Below are positions 9,396 through 16,805 of a DNA stretch of 24,219 nucleotides, piece after piece. The position numbers were made by a program, and so were the translations under genes. The notes beneath the pieces are model-generated. The model worked only from the letters and a program-made list of their open reading frames with translations. It was not told the DNA's origin and searched no databases. The stretch's first letter is position 1. The number at the start of each line of letters is the position of its first letter. This stretch comes from an uncultured Bacilli bacterium. Lineage in GTDB: Bacteria; Bacillota_I; Bacilli_A; RF39; UBA660. Location: NCBI GenBank assembly GCA_910576925.1, contig CAJTKB010000022.1, positions 1 to 24,219 of the forward strand, given 5' to 3'.

Positions 9396-10409
9396 TTATT
9401 CATCTTCCAAATCTATTGCTTGTAATGCTGTAATAGCAATTACACCAACAATATCAAGAGCACTACAACCTCTAGATAAATCATTTATTGGCTTATTTAA
9501 ACCTTGAGTTAGAGGACCATATGCTTTAGCTTTAGCTAAACGTTCAGTTATTTTATAAGCTATATTACCAGAGTCTAGATTAGGAAAAACAAGGACATTA
9601 GCTTTTCCAGCGACTTTACTACCAGGAGCCTTTCTAGAACCGATCTCTTCAATTATAGCAGCATCAAATTGCATTTCACCATCTATATTTAAATTAGGAT
9701 ATTCACTCTTTGCCATTAAAACAGCTTTTTTAACCTTTTCTTGATCTGGGCATATAGAAGAGCCATAGGTTGAATGTGATAAAAAAGCAATATTAGGTTC
9801 TCCCTCCAAAAATAATTTAAAGGTATTATAAGCACTAGCAGCAATTTTAACGAGCTCTTCACTAGTAGGATTTTGAATCATACCACAATCTGTATAAATA
9901 AAGCATCCATTACTTCCTAAACTTTTATCATCAAGTTCCATCAAAAAGAAAGATGAAGCAATAGAACTTTTTTTATTAGCTTTTATAATTTGAAGAGCAG
10001 GACGTAGTGTATCGCTTGATGTAGAAATTGAACCACTAACAAGTCCATCAGCATATCCAAGTTTTACTAGCATATTTCCAAAATAAATATTATTGATAGA
10101 AATAATTCTAGTTGCTTCTTCAATACTAAGCCCCTTATGTTTTCTCATCTCATAGAAACTGTTTATTAATTTATCTGTATCACTAAAATTTTTTGGATTA
10201 ATAATTTCAACATTTGAAATATCAATATCATTAACTTCTGCAATGTGATATATTTCTTTTTCATCACCTATTAAAATAGGGTGGGCAAAGCCCTCCTTTT
10301 CTGCTATACTAGCAGCTTCGATAACTCTTTTATCACTAGCCTCTGGTAGTACTATTTTTTTTATATCTTTTTTTGCCTTTTCCTTTATTATATCTATAAT
10401 ATTACTCAT
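9396..10409 (-). CDS. pta: Phosphate acetyltransferase
   Basis: Pta interconverts acetyl-CoA and acetyl-phosphate in the cytoplasm. The 337-residue protein is the short, single-domain bacterial type. It shows DGLVSGSISTSSDTLRPALQ (121-140), SHSTYGSS (211-218), an EMQFDAA segment, a VLVFPNLDSGNIAYK block and the C-terminal GPLTQGLNKPINDLSRG. An AAGGAG site precedes the ATG. Phosphoketolase, which makes acetyl-phosphate, lies on the other side of the methyltransferase-like gene and is transcribed divergently, so the two probably act in one route: xylulose-5-P or fructose-6-P to acetyl-P to acetyl-CoA. No acetate kinase is visible here. A hairpin with a U tract upstream separates it from the preceding gene; a weak TTAACT-17-TAATAT pair (10460-10432) may be its own promoter. 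Confidence 0.95.
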   Translation of the reverse strand: MSNIIDIIKEKAKKDIKKIVLPEASDKRVIEAASIAEKEGFAHPILIGDEKEIYHIAEVNDIDISNVEIINPKNFSDTDKLINSFYEMRKHKGLSIEEATRIISINNIYFGNMLVKLGYADGLVSGSISTSSDTLRPALQIIKANKKSSIASSFFLMELDDKSLGSNGCFIYTDCGMIQNPTSEELVKIAASAYNTFKLFLEGEPNIAFLSHSTYGSSICPDQEKVKKAVLMAKSEYPNLNIDGEMQFDAAIIEEIGSRKAPGSKVAGKANVLVFPNLDSGNIAYKITERLAKAKAYGPLTQGLNKPINDLSRGCSALDIVGVIAITALQAIDLEDE

Positions 10410-10470
10410 AAACTTATTCTCCTTCTAAGTAATATTATCAATATTTTAAAAAAAAGTTAAGATATTTATA

Positions 10471-10507
10471 AAAAAAAGTTACCTTCTTAATTTGTATTAG
10501 TAACTTT
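10471..10507 (-). terminator. Terminator after the methyltransferase-like gene
   Basis: On the - strand an 8-bp stem (10500-10507 with 10475-10482, AAAGTTAC/GTAACTTT) with a 17-nt loop is followed by T7. The loop is long, so efficiency is uncertain. Confidence 0.6.
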
Positions 10508-10525
10508 ACATATATAATAAAACTA

Positions 10526-11233
10526 TTATTTTTTAACTTTTACTTTACTACTTTTTCTTAAAAGAATTGGAGTATCAATACCAGTTGAAGAAGGCCACTT
10601 AATAATTTCAGCTTCATCTCCATATTTATCACTAAATTCCATACAAAAAGAATCAGCCCAATATTTTCCAATATCCCATTTAGGATATTTTTTTGTTGAG
10701 TTATTACAATCACAGAAAGCAAGCATTAAATTTTTATCTTCTTCAAAGGCTTTTTCTGCTATACTAATAGTAGCTTCACAAGGGTATAAAGCATATAAAG
10801 TATCAAATTTATCAATATTTGAATTTTTTGTGAATTTATCTTTTATAATAGTCATATTATCTAACTTAGAAAAAATAATATTAGGCTCATAAAGAGTTAA
10901 ATTGCCTCCATTTTTATTAATCTTAGGCGCTGTTAATTCTGCTAATCTAGGATATCTTCCAGCAGCAACTTCACAAACATTTCCTTCTAAAAATGAATAC
11001 TCTTCTAGTAATTTAACTAGTTCCAAATATTTATCTTTTCCATCTTTATAAATATTAAATTTTGAAAATATTTGATCTAAAGTAGCTGGAAGCGTTAATT
11101 TTAAGCCTAAGTCCAATTCTATAATTGCTTCAAGTTCCATAGCATAGTCACCGTATATATCCTTATTTTCTATTATAAAATCTAACATTTTCCTTTTATT
11201 TTGAAAATATTTCTTTTCATCTATTTTAATCAT
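10526..11233 (-). CDS. Uncharacterised protein, probable Rossmann-fold methyltransferase-like
   Basis: I do not recognise a named family. The middle of the protein has the order expected of a class I methyltransferase. VCEVAAGRYPRLAELTA looks like the glycine-rich SAM motif I. LTLYEPNI has an acidic residue where motif II ends. DTLYALYPCEATISIAEKAF resembles the post-motif IV helix. A clear catalytic motif such as NPPY is absent. The N-terminal 80 residues are helical and charged. The longest frame starts at a TTG (11254), but that TTG runs straight into GGAGGAGG, which is the ribosome site. The real start is the ATG at 11233, giving 235 residues. It has its own strong promoter. The neighbours are pta downstream and xfp divergent, which does not explain its substrate. 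Confidence 0.6.
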   Translation of the reverse strand: MIKIDEKKYFQNKRKMLDFIIENKDIYGDYAMELEAIIELDLGLKLTLPATLDQIFSKFNIYKDGKDKYLELVKLLEEYSFLEGNVCEVAAGRYPRLAELTAPKINKNGGNLTLYEPNIIFSKLDNMTIIKDKFTKNSNIDKFDTLYALYPCEATISIAEKAFEEDKNLMLAFCDCNNSTKKYPKWDIGKYWADSFCMEFSDKYGDEAEIIKWPSSTGIDTPILLRKSSKVKVKK

Positions 11234-11270
11234 TTTTTCTTTTTCCTCCTCCAAAATATAAACTCCAGAT

Positions 11271-11300
11271 ATTATAACATAAGTTAACAGAAATTGTAAA
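11271..11300 (-). promoter_or_regulatory. Extended -10 promoter of the methyltransferase-like gene
   Basis: On the - strand: TTTACA (11300-11295), an 18-bp spacer and TATAAT (11276-11271) preceded by TGT, making an extended -10. The GGAGGAGG ribosome site (11245-11252) lies 18 bp further on. Confidence 0.65.
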
Positions 11301-11386
11301 TAATTACTATTGAATACTTAAATTGGTTCTTCCCATATTTTAAATAATGATATATAATTAATAATATATAATAAAGGAGAATAAGG

Positions 11387-13729
11387 ATGAGGAAAGTTTT
11401 AAATAAGAAAGAATTATATAATATAGATGCTTATTTTAGAGCTGCTAATTATTTATCAGTAGGACAATTGTATTTAATGGACAATCCACTTTTAAAAAGA
11501 CCACTTACTAAAGAGGACATTAAACCTCGTATTGTAGGACATTGGGGAACAGCCCCAGGACAAAACTTTATTTATACTCATTTAAATAGAGCAATAAAAA
11601 AGTATAATTTGAATATGATATATATATCTGGTCCAGGACATGGTGGACAAGCTATGATTGCTAATAATTATTTAGATGGAACATACAGTAAATACTACAA
11701 AGAAATAACAGAAGATGAAGAGGGAATGAAAAAATTATTTAAACAATTTAGTTTTCCAGGAGGAACTTCAAGTCATGTTGCTCCAGAAGTTCCTGGTTCT
11801 ATAAATGAAGGAGGAGAATTAGGTTATAGCTTATCTCATGCTGCTGGGGCAGTTTTAGATAATCCAAATTTAATTGCAGCCTGTGTTGTAGGAGATGGAG
11901 AAGCAGAAACTGGTCCACTTGCAACTAGTTGGAATATAAATAAGTTTTTAAATCCAATAAAAGATGGAATAGTTTTACCTATACTTCATAGAAATGGTTA
12001 TAAAATAGCTAATCCGACAGTTTTTGGGCGTATGAGTGAAGATGAAATAGGATACTTCTTTGAAGGACTTGGTTGGCAAGTATACTTTGTAACAGGAAAT
12101 GAGCCATTAAAAATGCATCAAGAAATGGCTTGGGCAATTGATAGATGCGTTAAAGATATTGAACAAATAAAAGCTGGTAAAAAGAAAAAACCGCCATTAA
12201 TTGTTCTTACAACCCCAAAAGGTTGGACTGGTCCTAAAAAAGTAAGTGGAAATGTAGTAGAAGGAACCTTTAGAGCACATCAAGTACCAGTTGCAATAAC
12301 ACGAGAAAATATAGTAGATTTACCATTACTCGAAGAATGGCTTAAAAGCTATCATCCTGAAGAGTTATTTACTCAAAATGGAAAATTGAAACCAGAAATA
12401 AAAGAGAATATTCCATCCACTACTAAATGTATGGGAGCAAGCCCCTATGCTAATGGTGGTATGCTTCTTAAAGAAATTATCACTCCAAATTGGCAAGATT
12501 ATGCAATAGATATAAAAAAACACGGTTCTACAGATAATCAAGATACTATGACACTAGGCTTATATATTAGAGACTTGTTTGTTCTAAATAAACAAAACAA
12601 AAACTTTCGCTTCTTTGGTCCAGATGAAGCACTATCAAATAGATTTAATCACGTTTTTGAAGTTACAAGTAGAATGTGGAACTCAAAAAGTTATAAAAGT
12701 GATGAATTTCTATCAATAGAAGGAAGAGTTATGGACTCCTATTTATCAGAACATTTATGCGAAGGAATGCTAGAAGGATACTTGCTAACTGGAAGATATG
12801 GTTTCTTACACAGTTACGAATCATTTATTAGAGTAATTGATTCTATGGTTAGTCAACATGCTAAATGGTTAAAAATGTCAAATGAAATTTCTTGGAGAAA
12901 AGATATTGCCTCACTTAATTTATTATTAGTATCTCACGTTTTTCAACAAGACCATAATGGCTATACTCATCAAGATCCAGGTTTTATGAACCATTTAGTT
13001 ACTAAAAAAGCTGATACTGTAAGGATATACTTACCACCAGATACAAATTGTTTACTTTCATGTTTTGATCATTGCATAAAAACTAAAAATAAGATTAATG
13101 TTATAGTAGCTAGTAAACATGAAAGACCTCAATGGCTAAGTAAAGAAGAAGCAAAAATTCATTGCGAAAAAGGAATAGGCACTTGGGACTTTGTAAGTAA
13201 TGATAACAATCCAGACATTATCATAGCATCATGTGGAGAAACTCCAACAATGGAAGCTATTGCAGCGATAGAAATTTTAAAGTCTTCTATAAAAGACATT
13301 AAAATAAGATACATTAATGTAGTAGACCTTATGAAACTACAATCAGATGATCTACACCCTCATGGTTTAACCGATATTGAATATGATAAATTATTTACAA
13401 AAGACAAACCAATAATATTTAACTTTCACGGTTATCCATCATTAATTTATGAATTAACATATAAAAGGCAAAATAGAAACTTACATGTTCATGGTTACAA
13501 AGAAGAAGGAACTATTACAACGCCTTTTGATATAAGAGTTCAAAATGAAATTGACAGATTTAATATAGTAATCAGTGCTTTAGAACAAATAGAAAAATAC
13601 AAAGATTTTTCTAAACCTTTAATTGATTGGTGTAATCAAATGCTTGGAATGAGCAAAAGATATATCAGTGAAAATGGTATAGATATGCCATATATTAAAA
13701 ATTGGAAATTTCAAAATAAAGATGAATAG
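11387..13729 (+). CDS. xfp: Xylulose-5-phosphate/fructose-6-phosphate phosphoketolase
   Basis: This thiamine-diphosphate enzyme splits xylulose-5-P (and often fructose-6-P) with phosphate into acetyl-P and glyceraldehyde-3-P or erythrose-4-P. The 780 residues cover the whole family. The N-terminal domain has GHWGTAPGQNFIY (51-63), SGPGHGGQAM (81-90) and PGGTSSHVAPEVPGSINEGG (124-143). The ThDP motif GDGEAETGPLATSWN is at 169-183. SHVFQQDHNGYTHQDPGF is the pyrimidine-domain block, and a C-terminal transketolase-like domain follows. The start is an ATG after AAGGAGAATAAGG. An AT-rich TGATATATAAT (11348-11358) may be an extended -10, but no good -35 is seen. It is divergent from pta's neighbour. 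It marks a heterofermentative or bifid-shunt-like sugar metabolism. The enzyme call is secure; substrate preference is not decided by sequence. Confidence 0.96.
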   Translation: MRKVLNKKELYNIDAYFRAANYLSVGQLYLMDNPLLKRPLTKEDIKPRIVGHWGTAPGQNFIYTHLNRAIKKYNLNMIYISGPGHGGQAMIANNYLDGTYSKYYKEITEDEEGMKKLFKQFSFPGGTSSHVAPEVPGSINEGGELGYSLSHAAGAVLDNPNLIAACVVGDGEAETGPLATSWNINKFLNPIKDGIVLPILHRNGYKIANPTVFGRMSEDEIGYFFEGLGWQVYFVTGNEPLKMHQEMAWAIDRCVKDIEQIKAGKKKKPPLIVLTTPKGWTGPKKVSGNVVEGTFRAHQVPVAITRENIVDLPLLEEWLKSYHPEELFTQNGKLKPEIKENIPSTTKCMGASPYANGGMLLKEIITPNWQDYAIDIKKHGSTDNQDTMTLGLYIRDLFVLNKQNKNFRFFGPDEALSNRFNHVFEVTSRMWNSKSYKSDEFLSIEGRVMDSYLSEHLCEGMLEGYLLTGRYGFLHSYESFIRVIDSMVSQHAKWLKMSNEISWRKDIASLNLLLVSHVFQQDHNGYTHQDPGFMNHLVTKKADTVRIYLPPDTNCLLSCFDHCIKTKNKINVIVASKHERPQWLSKEEAKIHCEKGIGTWDFVSNDNNPDIIIASCGETPTMEAIAAIEILKSSIKDIKIRYINVVDLMKLQSDDLHPHGLTDIEYDKLFTKDKPIIFNFHGYPSLIYELTYKRQNRNLHVHGYKEEGTITTPFDIRVQNEIDRFNIVISALEQIEKYKDFSKPLIDWCNQMLGMSKRYISENGIDMPYIKNWKFQNKDE

Positions 13730-13765
13730 TAATCATAAAAGTAGATTATATATCATTTAATTAAT

Positions 13766-13802
13766 AAAAAGAGTTATTTGTAATTATCAGATAATTCTTT
13801 TT
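13766..13802 (+). terminator. Terminator after xfp
   Basis: A 12-bp stem with one G-T pair (13766-13777 with 13791-13802) has a 13-nt loop and ends in a T run. It separates xfp from the exchanger gene. Confidence 0.65.
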
Positions 13803-13824
13803 CATTTAGATAAGGAATGATTAT

Positions 13825-14769
13825 ATGATTTATTTAATTTTAGTAATATTAGGTTTCTTTCTATTAGTAAAAGGTTCAGACTATTTAGTAGATGGTGCTA
13901 GTAGTATTGCAAAACGTCTTCATATCCCAGAAATTGTAATAGGAATGACCATAGTTGCCATTGGAACAAGCTTACCAGAACTTGTAGTATCAACAACAGC
14001 AGCTCTTGCAGCTCATTCAGATATTGCAATAGGAAATATAATAGGTAGTAATATTACTAATTTATTATTTATACTTGGTTCTTGTTCATTACTAAAAACC
14101 TTAAAATTTCATAAAGAAACAGTTTACTATGAAAACCTTTTTATGCTTATTTCAGGAATATTATTATTTATACTAGGAATAAGTTCAAAAATAGAAAATA
14201 TGAATTTTATTGGTAGAGGAGAGGGATTATTTTTACTTGGTTTATGCTTTTTATTTTTATTATATAATCTCTGTATTTCTCTAAAAAACAACTCAAATAA
14301 TGATGAAGAGAGTGTAAAGAAAAATATAATATTTTCTATATTTAAAATAATAATTGGTATTATAGCATTAAAAATTGGTGCTGATATAGTAATAGATAAT
14401 ATAACTTACTTTGCTAAGATGATAGGTGTTAGTGAGAAAGTAATTAGTTTAACTCTTGTAGCTTTTTCTACTAGTCTTCCCGAACTTATGACTAGTATAT
14501 CAGCAACTAAAAAAGGCGATATTGATATCGCAATAGGAAATATAATTGGTTCAAATATCCTAAATATTTTACTAATAATAGGTCTTACAGCTTTTATATG
14601 TCCAATTACTTATTCTATAACATATAATAAAGATATGATATGGCTAATCATAAGTAGTTTAATTTTTGTTATCTATCCATTTATAGGTAAGAAGAATAGT
14701 ATGACTCCTTTAAAAGGATTAATATTTTTAATAATATATTTTTGGTATGTTTTAACGCTTTTAGTATAA
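13825..14769 (+). CDS. Calcium/sodium antiporter family protein (YrbG/CaCA family)
   Basis: This integral membrane cation exchanger belongs to the Ca2+:cation antiporter superfamily. The 314-residue protein shows the diagnostic pair of inverted alpha-repeats. The first is GMTIVAIGTSLPELVVS with GNIIGSN (40-76). The second is LVAFSTSLPELMTS with GNIIGSN (211-244). They are separated by a charged cytoplasmic loop near 153-166 (NNSNNDEES). Around ten hydrophobic segments fill the rest. The ATG has AAGGAATG just upstream. It follows the xfp terminator and precedes the cotJ pair by 51 bp, with no terminator visible between. Ion specificity (Ca2+, Na+ or K+) cannot be read from sequence. Confidence 0.88.
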   Translation: MIYLILVILGFFLLVKGSDYLVDGASSIAKRLHIPEIVIGMTIVAIGTSLPELVVSTTAALAAHSDIAIGNIIGSNITNLLFILGSCSLLKTLKFHKETVYYENLFMLISGILLFILGISSKIENMNFIGRGEGLFLLGLCFLFLLYNLCISLKNNSNNDEESVKKNIIFSIFKIIIGIIALKIGADIVIDNITYFAKMIGVSEKVISLTLVAFSTSLPELMTSISATKKGDIDIAIGNIIGSNILNILLIIGLTAFICPITYSITYNKDMIWLIISSLIFVIYPFIGKKNSMTPLKGLIFLIIYFWYVLTLLV

Positions 14770-14820
14770 ATACCCAATTACCATATTTTCTTAATCATAT
14801 ATTACTTTAAAGGAGGAAAT

Positions 14821-15228
14821 ATGTTTAATTTTAATGAATTATTTGAAAATGAAAATACTGGTGACAGAGTAATGAGTTTGTATGCACCAAGAGAGGGGTA
14901 TACAAGAGGTAATTTGTTTCCAGAATTATATGATGCATATAAAAATTATAAGCCTGCAATGTTAAAAGCTAACGATGAGAAAAGTAAAATGCTTCTTGAA
15001 CTTGGAGAAATCAGTTTTGCAAGTCACGAATTAAATCTTTATTTAGATGTTCATCCAAATGATAAATCTATGATTGCTCTTTTTAATGATTACCGCAGGA
15101 AATCCAATCAAATTATGAATGAATATGAAAGAAAATTTGGACCAATATCAATTGATAGTGAAGCTTTAAATGTTACACCATTTGCATGGGAAGAAGAAAA
15201 ATGGCCTTTTGAAGGGGGGAATAATTAA
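14821..15228 (+). CDS. cotJB: CotJA-CotJB fusion, spore-coat-type assembly protein
   Basis: CotJB is a small partner of the CotJC catalase in the cotJABC operons of spore formers. Residues 53-133 match CotJB: a helix with ELGEISFASHELNLYLDVHPND, a YRRKSNQIMNEYERKFGPI helix and the hallmark ending AWEEEKWPFEGG. Residues 17-46 (VMSLYAPREGYTRGNLFPELYDAYKNYKP) look like the CotJA signature, in which an L-P-x-E-A-x-x-x-GTLFP-x-L-x-x-PY motif is normal. The usual separate cotJA and cotJB genes therefore appear joined. The ATG follows AAAGGAGG. The stop overlaps the cotJC start by one base (TAATG), which indicates translational coupling. It is probably a CotJC complex partner; a role in spores is not established for this organism. 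Confidence 0.8.
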   Translation: MFNFNELFENENTGDRVMSLYAPREGYTRGNLFPELYDAYKNYKPAMLKANDEKSKMLLELGEISFASHELNLYLDVHPNDKSMIALFNDYRRKSNQIMNEYERKFGPISIDSEALNVTPFAWEEEKWPFEGGNN

Positions 15229-15806
15229 TGTGGGCATATGAAAAGAGATTACAATATCCAGTCAATATTAAAAAGAAAGATTTAAGAATGGCAAAACTTT
15301 TAACAACTCAATATGGTGGTAGTAATGGAGAATTAGCAGCAGCCCTACGTTATTTAAATCAAAGATATACAATGCCAGACAATAGAGGTAAAGCCTTACT
15401 AACAGATATAGGAACTGAGGAGTTAGCACATGTTGAAATGATATCGACTATGGTATATCAACTAATGAAAGGAGCAACTATTGAAGAAATAAAAGCAGCA
15501 GGTCTTGATCCACATTATGCTGAACATGGAAAGGGCTTATATCCAACAAATGCTGATGGTGTGCCATTTACTGTATCATACTTTGCAACAACAGGCGATG
15601 CTTTAGCAGATTTATCAGAAGATATGGCAGCGGAACAAAAAGCTAGAGCGGTATATGAAAATCTAATTGACTTAACAGACGATAGTGATGTAATAGGACC
15701 ATTATTATGGCTTAGACAAAGAGAAATAGTTCACTTTGCTCGTTTTAAAGAATTATATGAAATATATAAAAATGAATATAAAAATATAGAAGGAAATATA
15801 AAATAA
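15228..15806 (+). CDS. cotJC: CotJC-type dimanganese catalase
   Basis: This is a four-helix-bundle, ferritin-like manganese catalase that would dismutate H2O2. The dinuclear-metal ligands can be placed: Glu35 (NGELAAALRY), Glu65 and His68 (EELAHVE), Glu136 (AAEQKAR) and Glu166 with His169 (REIVHF). The 192-residue length matches CotJC and is shorter than secreted-type Mn catalases, which carry an extra C-terminal tail. GGGGGG lies before the ATG, and the start overlaps the preceding CotJA/B stop by one base. A strong terminator follows. In B. subtilis the operon is made in the mother cell. Here no sporulation promoter could be recognised, so a general oxidative-stress role is equally possible. 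Confidence 0.93.
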   Translation: MWAYEKRLQYPVNIKKKDLRMAKLLTTQYGGSNGELAAALRYLNQRYTMPDNRGKALLTDIGTEELAHVEMISTMVYQLMKGATIEEIKAAGLDPHYAEHGKGLYPTNADGVPFTVSYFATTGDALADLSEDMAAEQKARAVYENLIDLTDDSDVIGPLLWLRQREIVHFARFKELYEIYKNEYKNIEGNIK

Positions 15807-15808
15807 TG

Positions 15809-15841
15809 AAAAAAATTGCATATTACTAGTGCAATTTTTTT
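15809..15841 (+). terminator. Terminator after cotJC
   Basis: A 12-bp perfect stem (15809-15820 with 15830-15841, core TTGCA/TGCAA) with a 9-nt loop and flanking A/T tracts lies right after the cotJC stop. Confidence 0.85.
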
Positions 15842-15968
15842 ATGAATAAATTAACTATAATAACAAATACTATTAATAGATGTAATATTAAAGGATTAAC
15901 ATAAATGATAAAACATAAATTTAAAAATTCAAATTAAATAGTCTACGAAATACTATATTTAAATATTC

Positions 15969-15977
15969 TGCTATAAT
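15969..15977 (+). promoter_or_regulatory. Extended -10 promoter element for the 56-residue ORF
   Basis: TGCTATAAT is a perfect extended -10 (TGnTATAAT), about 95 bp before the small ORF. No good -35 is seen, as is common with extended -10 promoters. A leader of roughly 90 nt would result. Confidence 0.5.
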
Positions 15978-16071
15978 ATAATGCTTATATAAATATATTA
16001 GAATATAAAAGTTCACTAGTTGTATTTATGATATTTTTATGAAATAATCCTTTTGACAAGAGGAGGAATAA

Positions 16072-16242
16072 ATGAAAGCCAAAATTTTAACTGAAGCAGA
16101 TTTACAAAAATTTACAGAAGAGACTGGAATCAGAGCAAAATATGTAATTATTTATAAGAACAAAGGAAATTACTATGTTGCCGTATCTAATGATATTGTA
16201 AATATATGTATAACAGAAGACTTAGCAAATAAATTTTTGTAG
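16072..16242 (+). CDS. Small unknown protein (56 residues)
   Basis: No family is recognised. The ATG is preceded by an excellent AGGAGG seven bases away (16061-16066), and the frame is uninterrupted to a TAG. The protein starts MKAKILTEADLQKFTEETG and ends EDLANKFL. It looks like a small soluble alpha/beta fold: a helix, two strands around KYVIIYKNKGNYYVAVS, and a final helix. It contains one cysteine and no membrane segment. The XRE regulator follows 66 bp later. The candidate -35 of that gene overlaps this ORF's stop codon, so the two may form a small regulatory unit. Coding status is well supported by the ribosome site and composition; function is unknown. Confidence 0.65.
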   Translation: MKAKILTEADLQKFTEETGIRAKYVIIYKNKGNYYVAVSNDIVNICITEDLANKFL

Positions 16243-16265
16243 ACAAAGTGTATATTTGATATAAA
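16237..16265 (+). promoter_or_regulatory. Candidate promoter of the XRE gene
   Basis: TTGTAG (16237-16242), a 17-bp spacer and TATAAA (16260-16265). The -35 overlaps the stop of the upstream small ORF, and the -10 abuts a perfect palindrome. Confidence 0.5.
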
Positions 16266-16278
16266 ATGATATCATTTT
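16263..16278. promoter_or_regulatory. 16-bp perfect palindrome, candidate operator of the XRE regulator
   Basis: AAAATGATATCATTTT is perfectly self-complementary with no loop, so it is unlikely to be a terminator. It overlaps the downstream edge of the -10 box and lies 30 bp before the XRE start, which is where an autorepressor dimer would bind. The assignment is inference from position. Confidence 0.5.
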
Positions 16279-16308
16279 TAATTATAATGTGCCTATGAGG
16301 TGCATTTG

Positions 16309-16677
16309 ATGATAGTAGGAAAAAGACTTAAAGAGTTAAGAGAGAAAAATAAATTAACTCAAGAGGAATTAGGAAAAATATTAAACCTAAATAAAAGCAC
16401 TATATCACATTATGAAAATGATAGCAGAACACCTGATTTAGAAAAATTAGAAAGGTTTGCCAATTTTTATAATGTAGATATAAATTATATAGTAGGACTA
16501 GATAATAATTGTTCCTCGGAAAAAAGAAGTGTAAAAATATCCGATGAAGAGCTTGAACTTATCTTAGAAATGAGAAAAATAAAGAATTACAATAAAGTTC
16601 TTTCTGATCCTAAAAGATATGCCAAACTATTAGATATAAGTATTCCTAAGGGAATAAAAAAGGAAAAAAATAAATAA
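16309..16677 (+). CDS. XRE/Cro-CI family transcriptional regulator
   Basis: This is a DNA-binding repressor-type protein. The N-terminal helix-turn-helix of the Cro/C1 fold is clear: GKRLKELREKNKLTQEELGK, LNLNKSTISHYENDSRTPDL and the LERFANFYNVDINYIVG end (about 3-63). A charged C-terminal tail of some 60 residues ends in a lysine-rich stretch. It carries no recognised sensing or peptidase domain. The longest frame begins with a GTG at 16300, but GAGGTG (16297-16302) is the ribosome site. The ATG at 16309, six bases on, is the likely start (122 residues). A palindrome just upstream suggests autoregulation. Possible targets are the small ORF upstream and the bile salt hydrolase downstream, but neither link is shown. 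Confidence 0.88.
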   Translation: MIVGKRLKELREKNKLTQEELGKILNLNKSTISHYENDSRTPDLEKLERFANFYNVDINYIVGLDNNCSSEKRSVKISDEELELILEMRKIKNYNKVLSDPKRYAKLLDISIPKGIKKEKNK

Positions 16678-16687
16678 AATTTTTGCT

Positions 16688-16714
16688 AGCTGACAATAGA
16701 TCAGTTTTTATTTT
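16688..16714 (+). terminator. Weak terminator after the XRE gene
   Basis: A 6-bp stem with one G-T pair (16688-16693 with 16701-16706) and a 7-nt loop runs into TTTTATTTT. It is short, so only a moderate case. Confidence 0.4.
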
Positions 16715-16805
16715 GATAAACAAAATAATTTTCTAAATTATAATTTTTTGCATATACTAAAATTATAAGAATTGTTGTAAAAATAAATAAAAAGGAGACT
16801 TAAAT

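Noticed and set aside
14769..14820. Possible sigma-E promoter for the cotJ pair (CATATATT)
   Set aside because: No -35 element at the required spacing could be found, so a sporulation promoter is not supported.
15827..15935. Hydrophobic frame on the - strand downstream of cotJC
   Set aside because: It has no start codon, overlaps the cotJC terminator, and is explained by T-rich composition.
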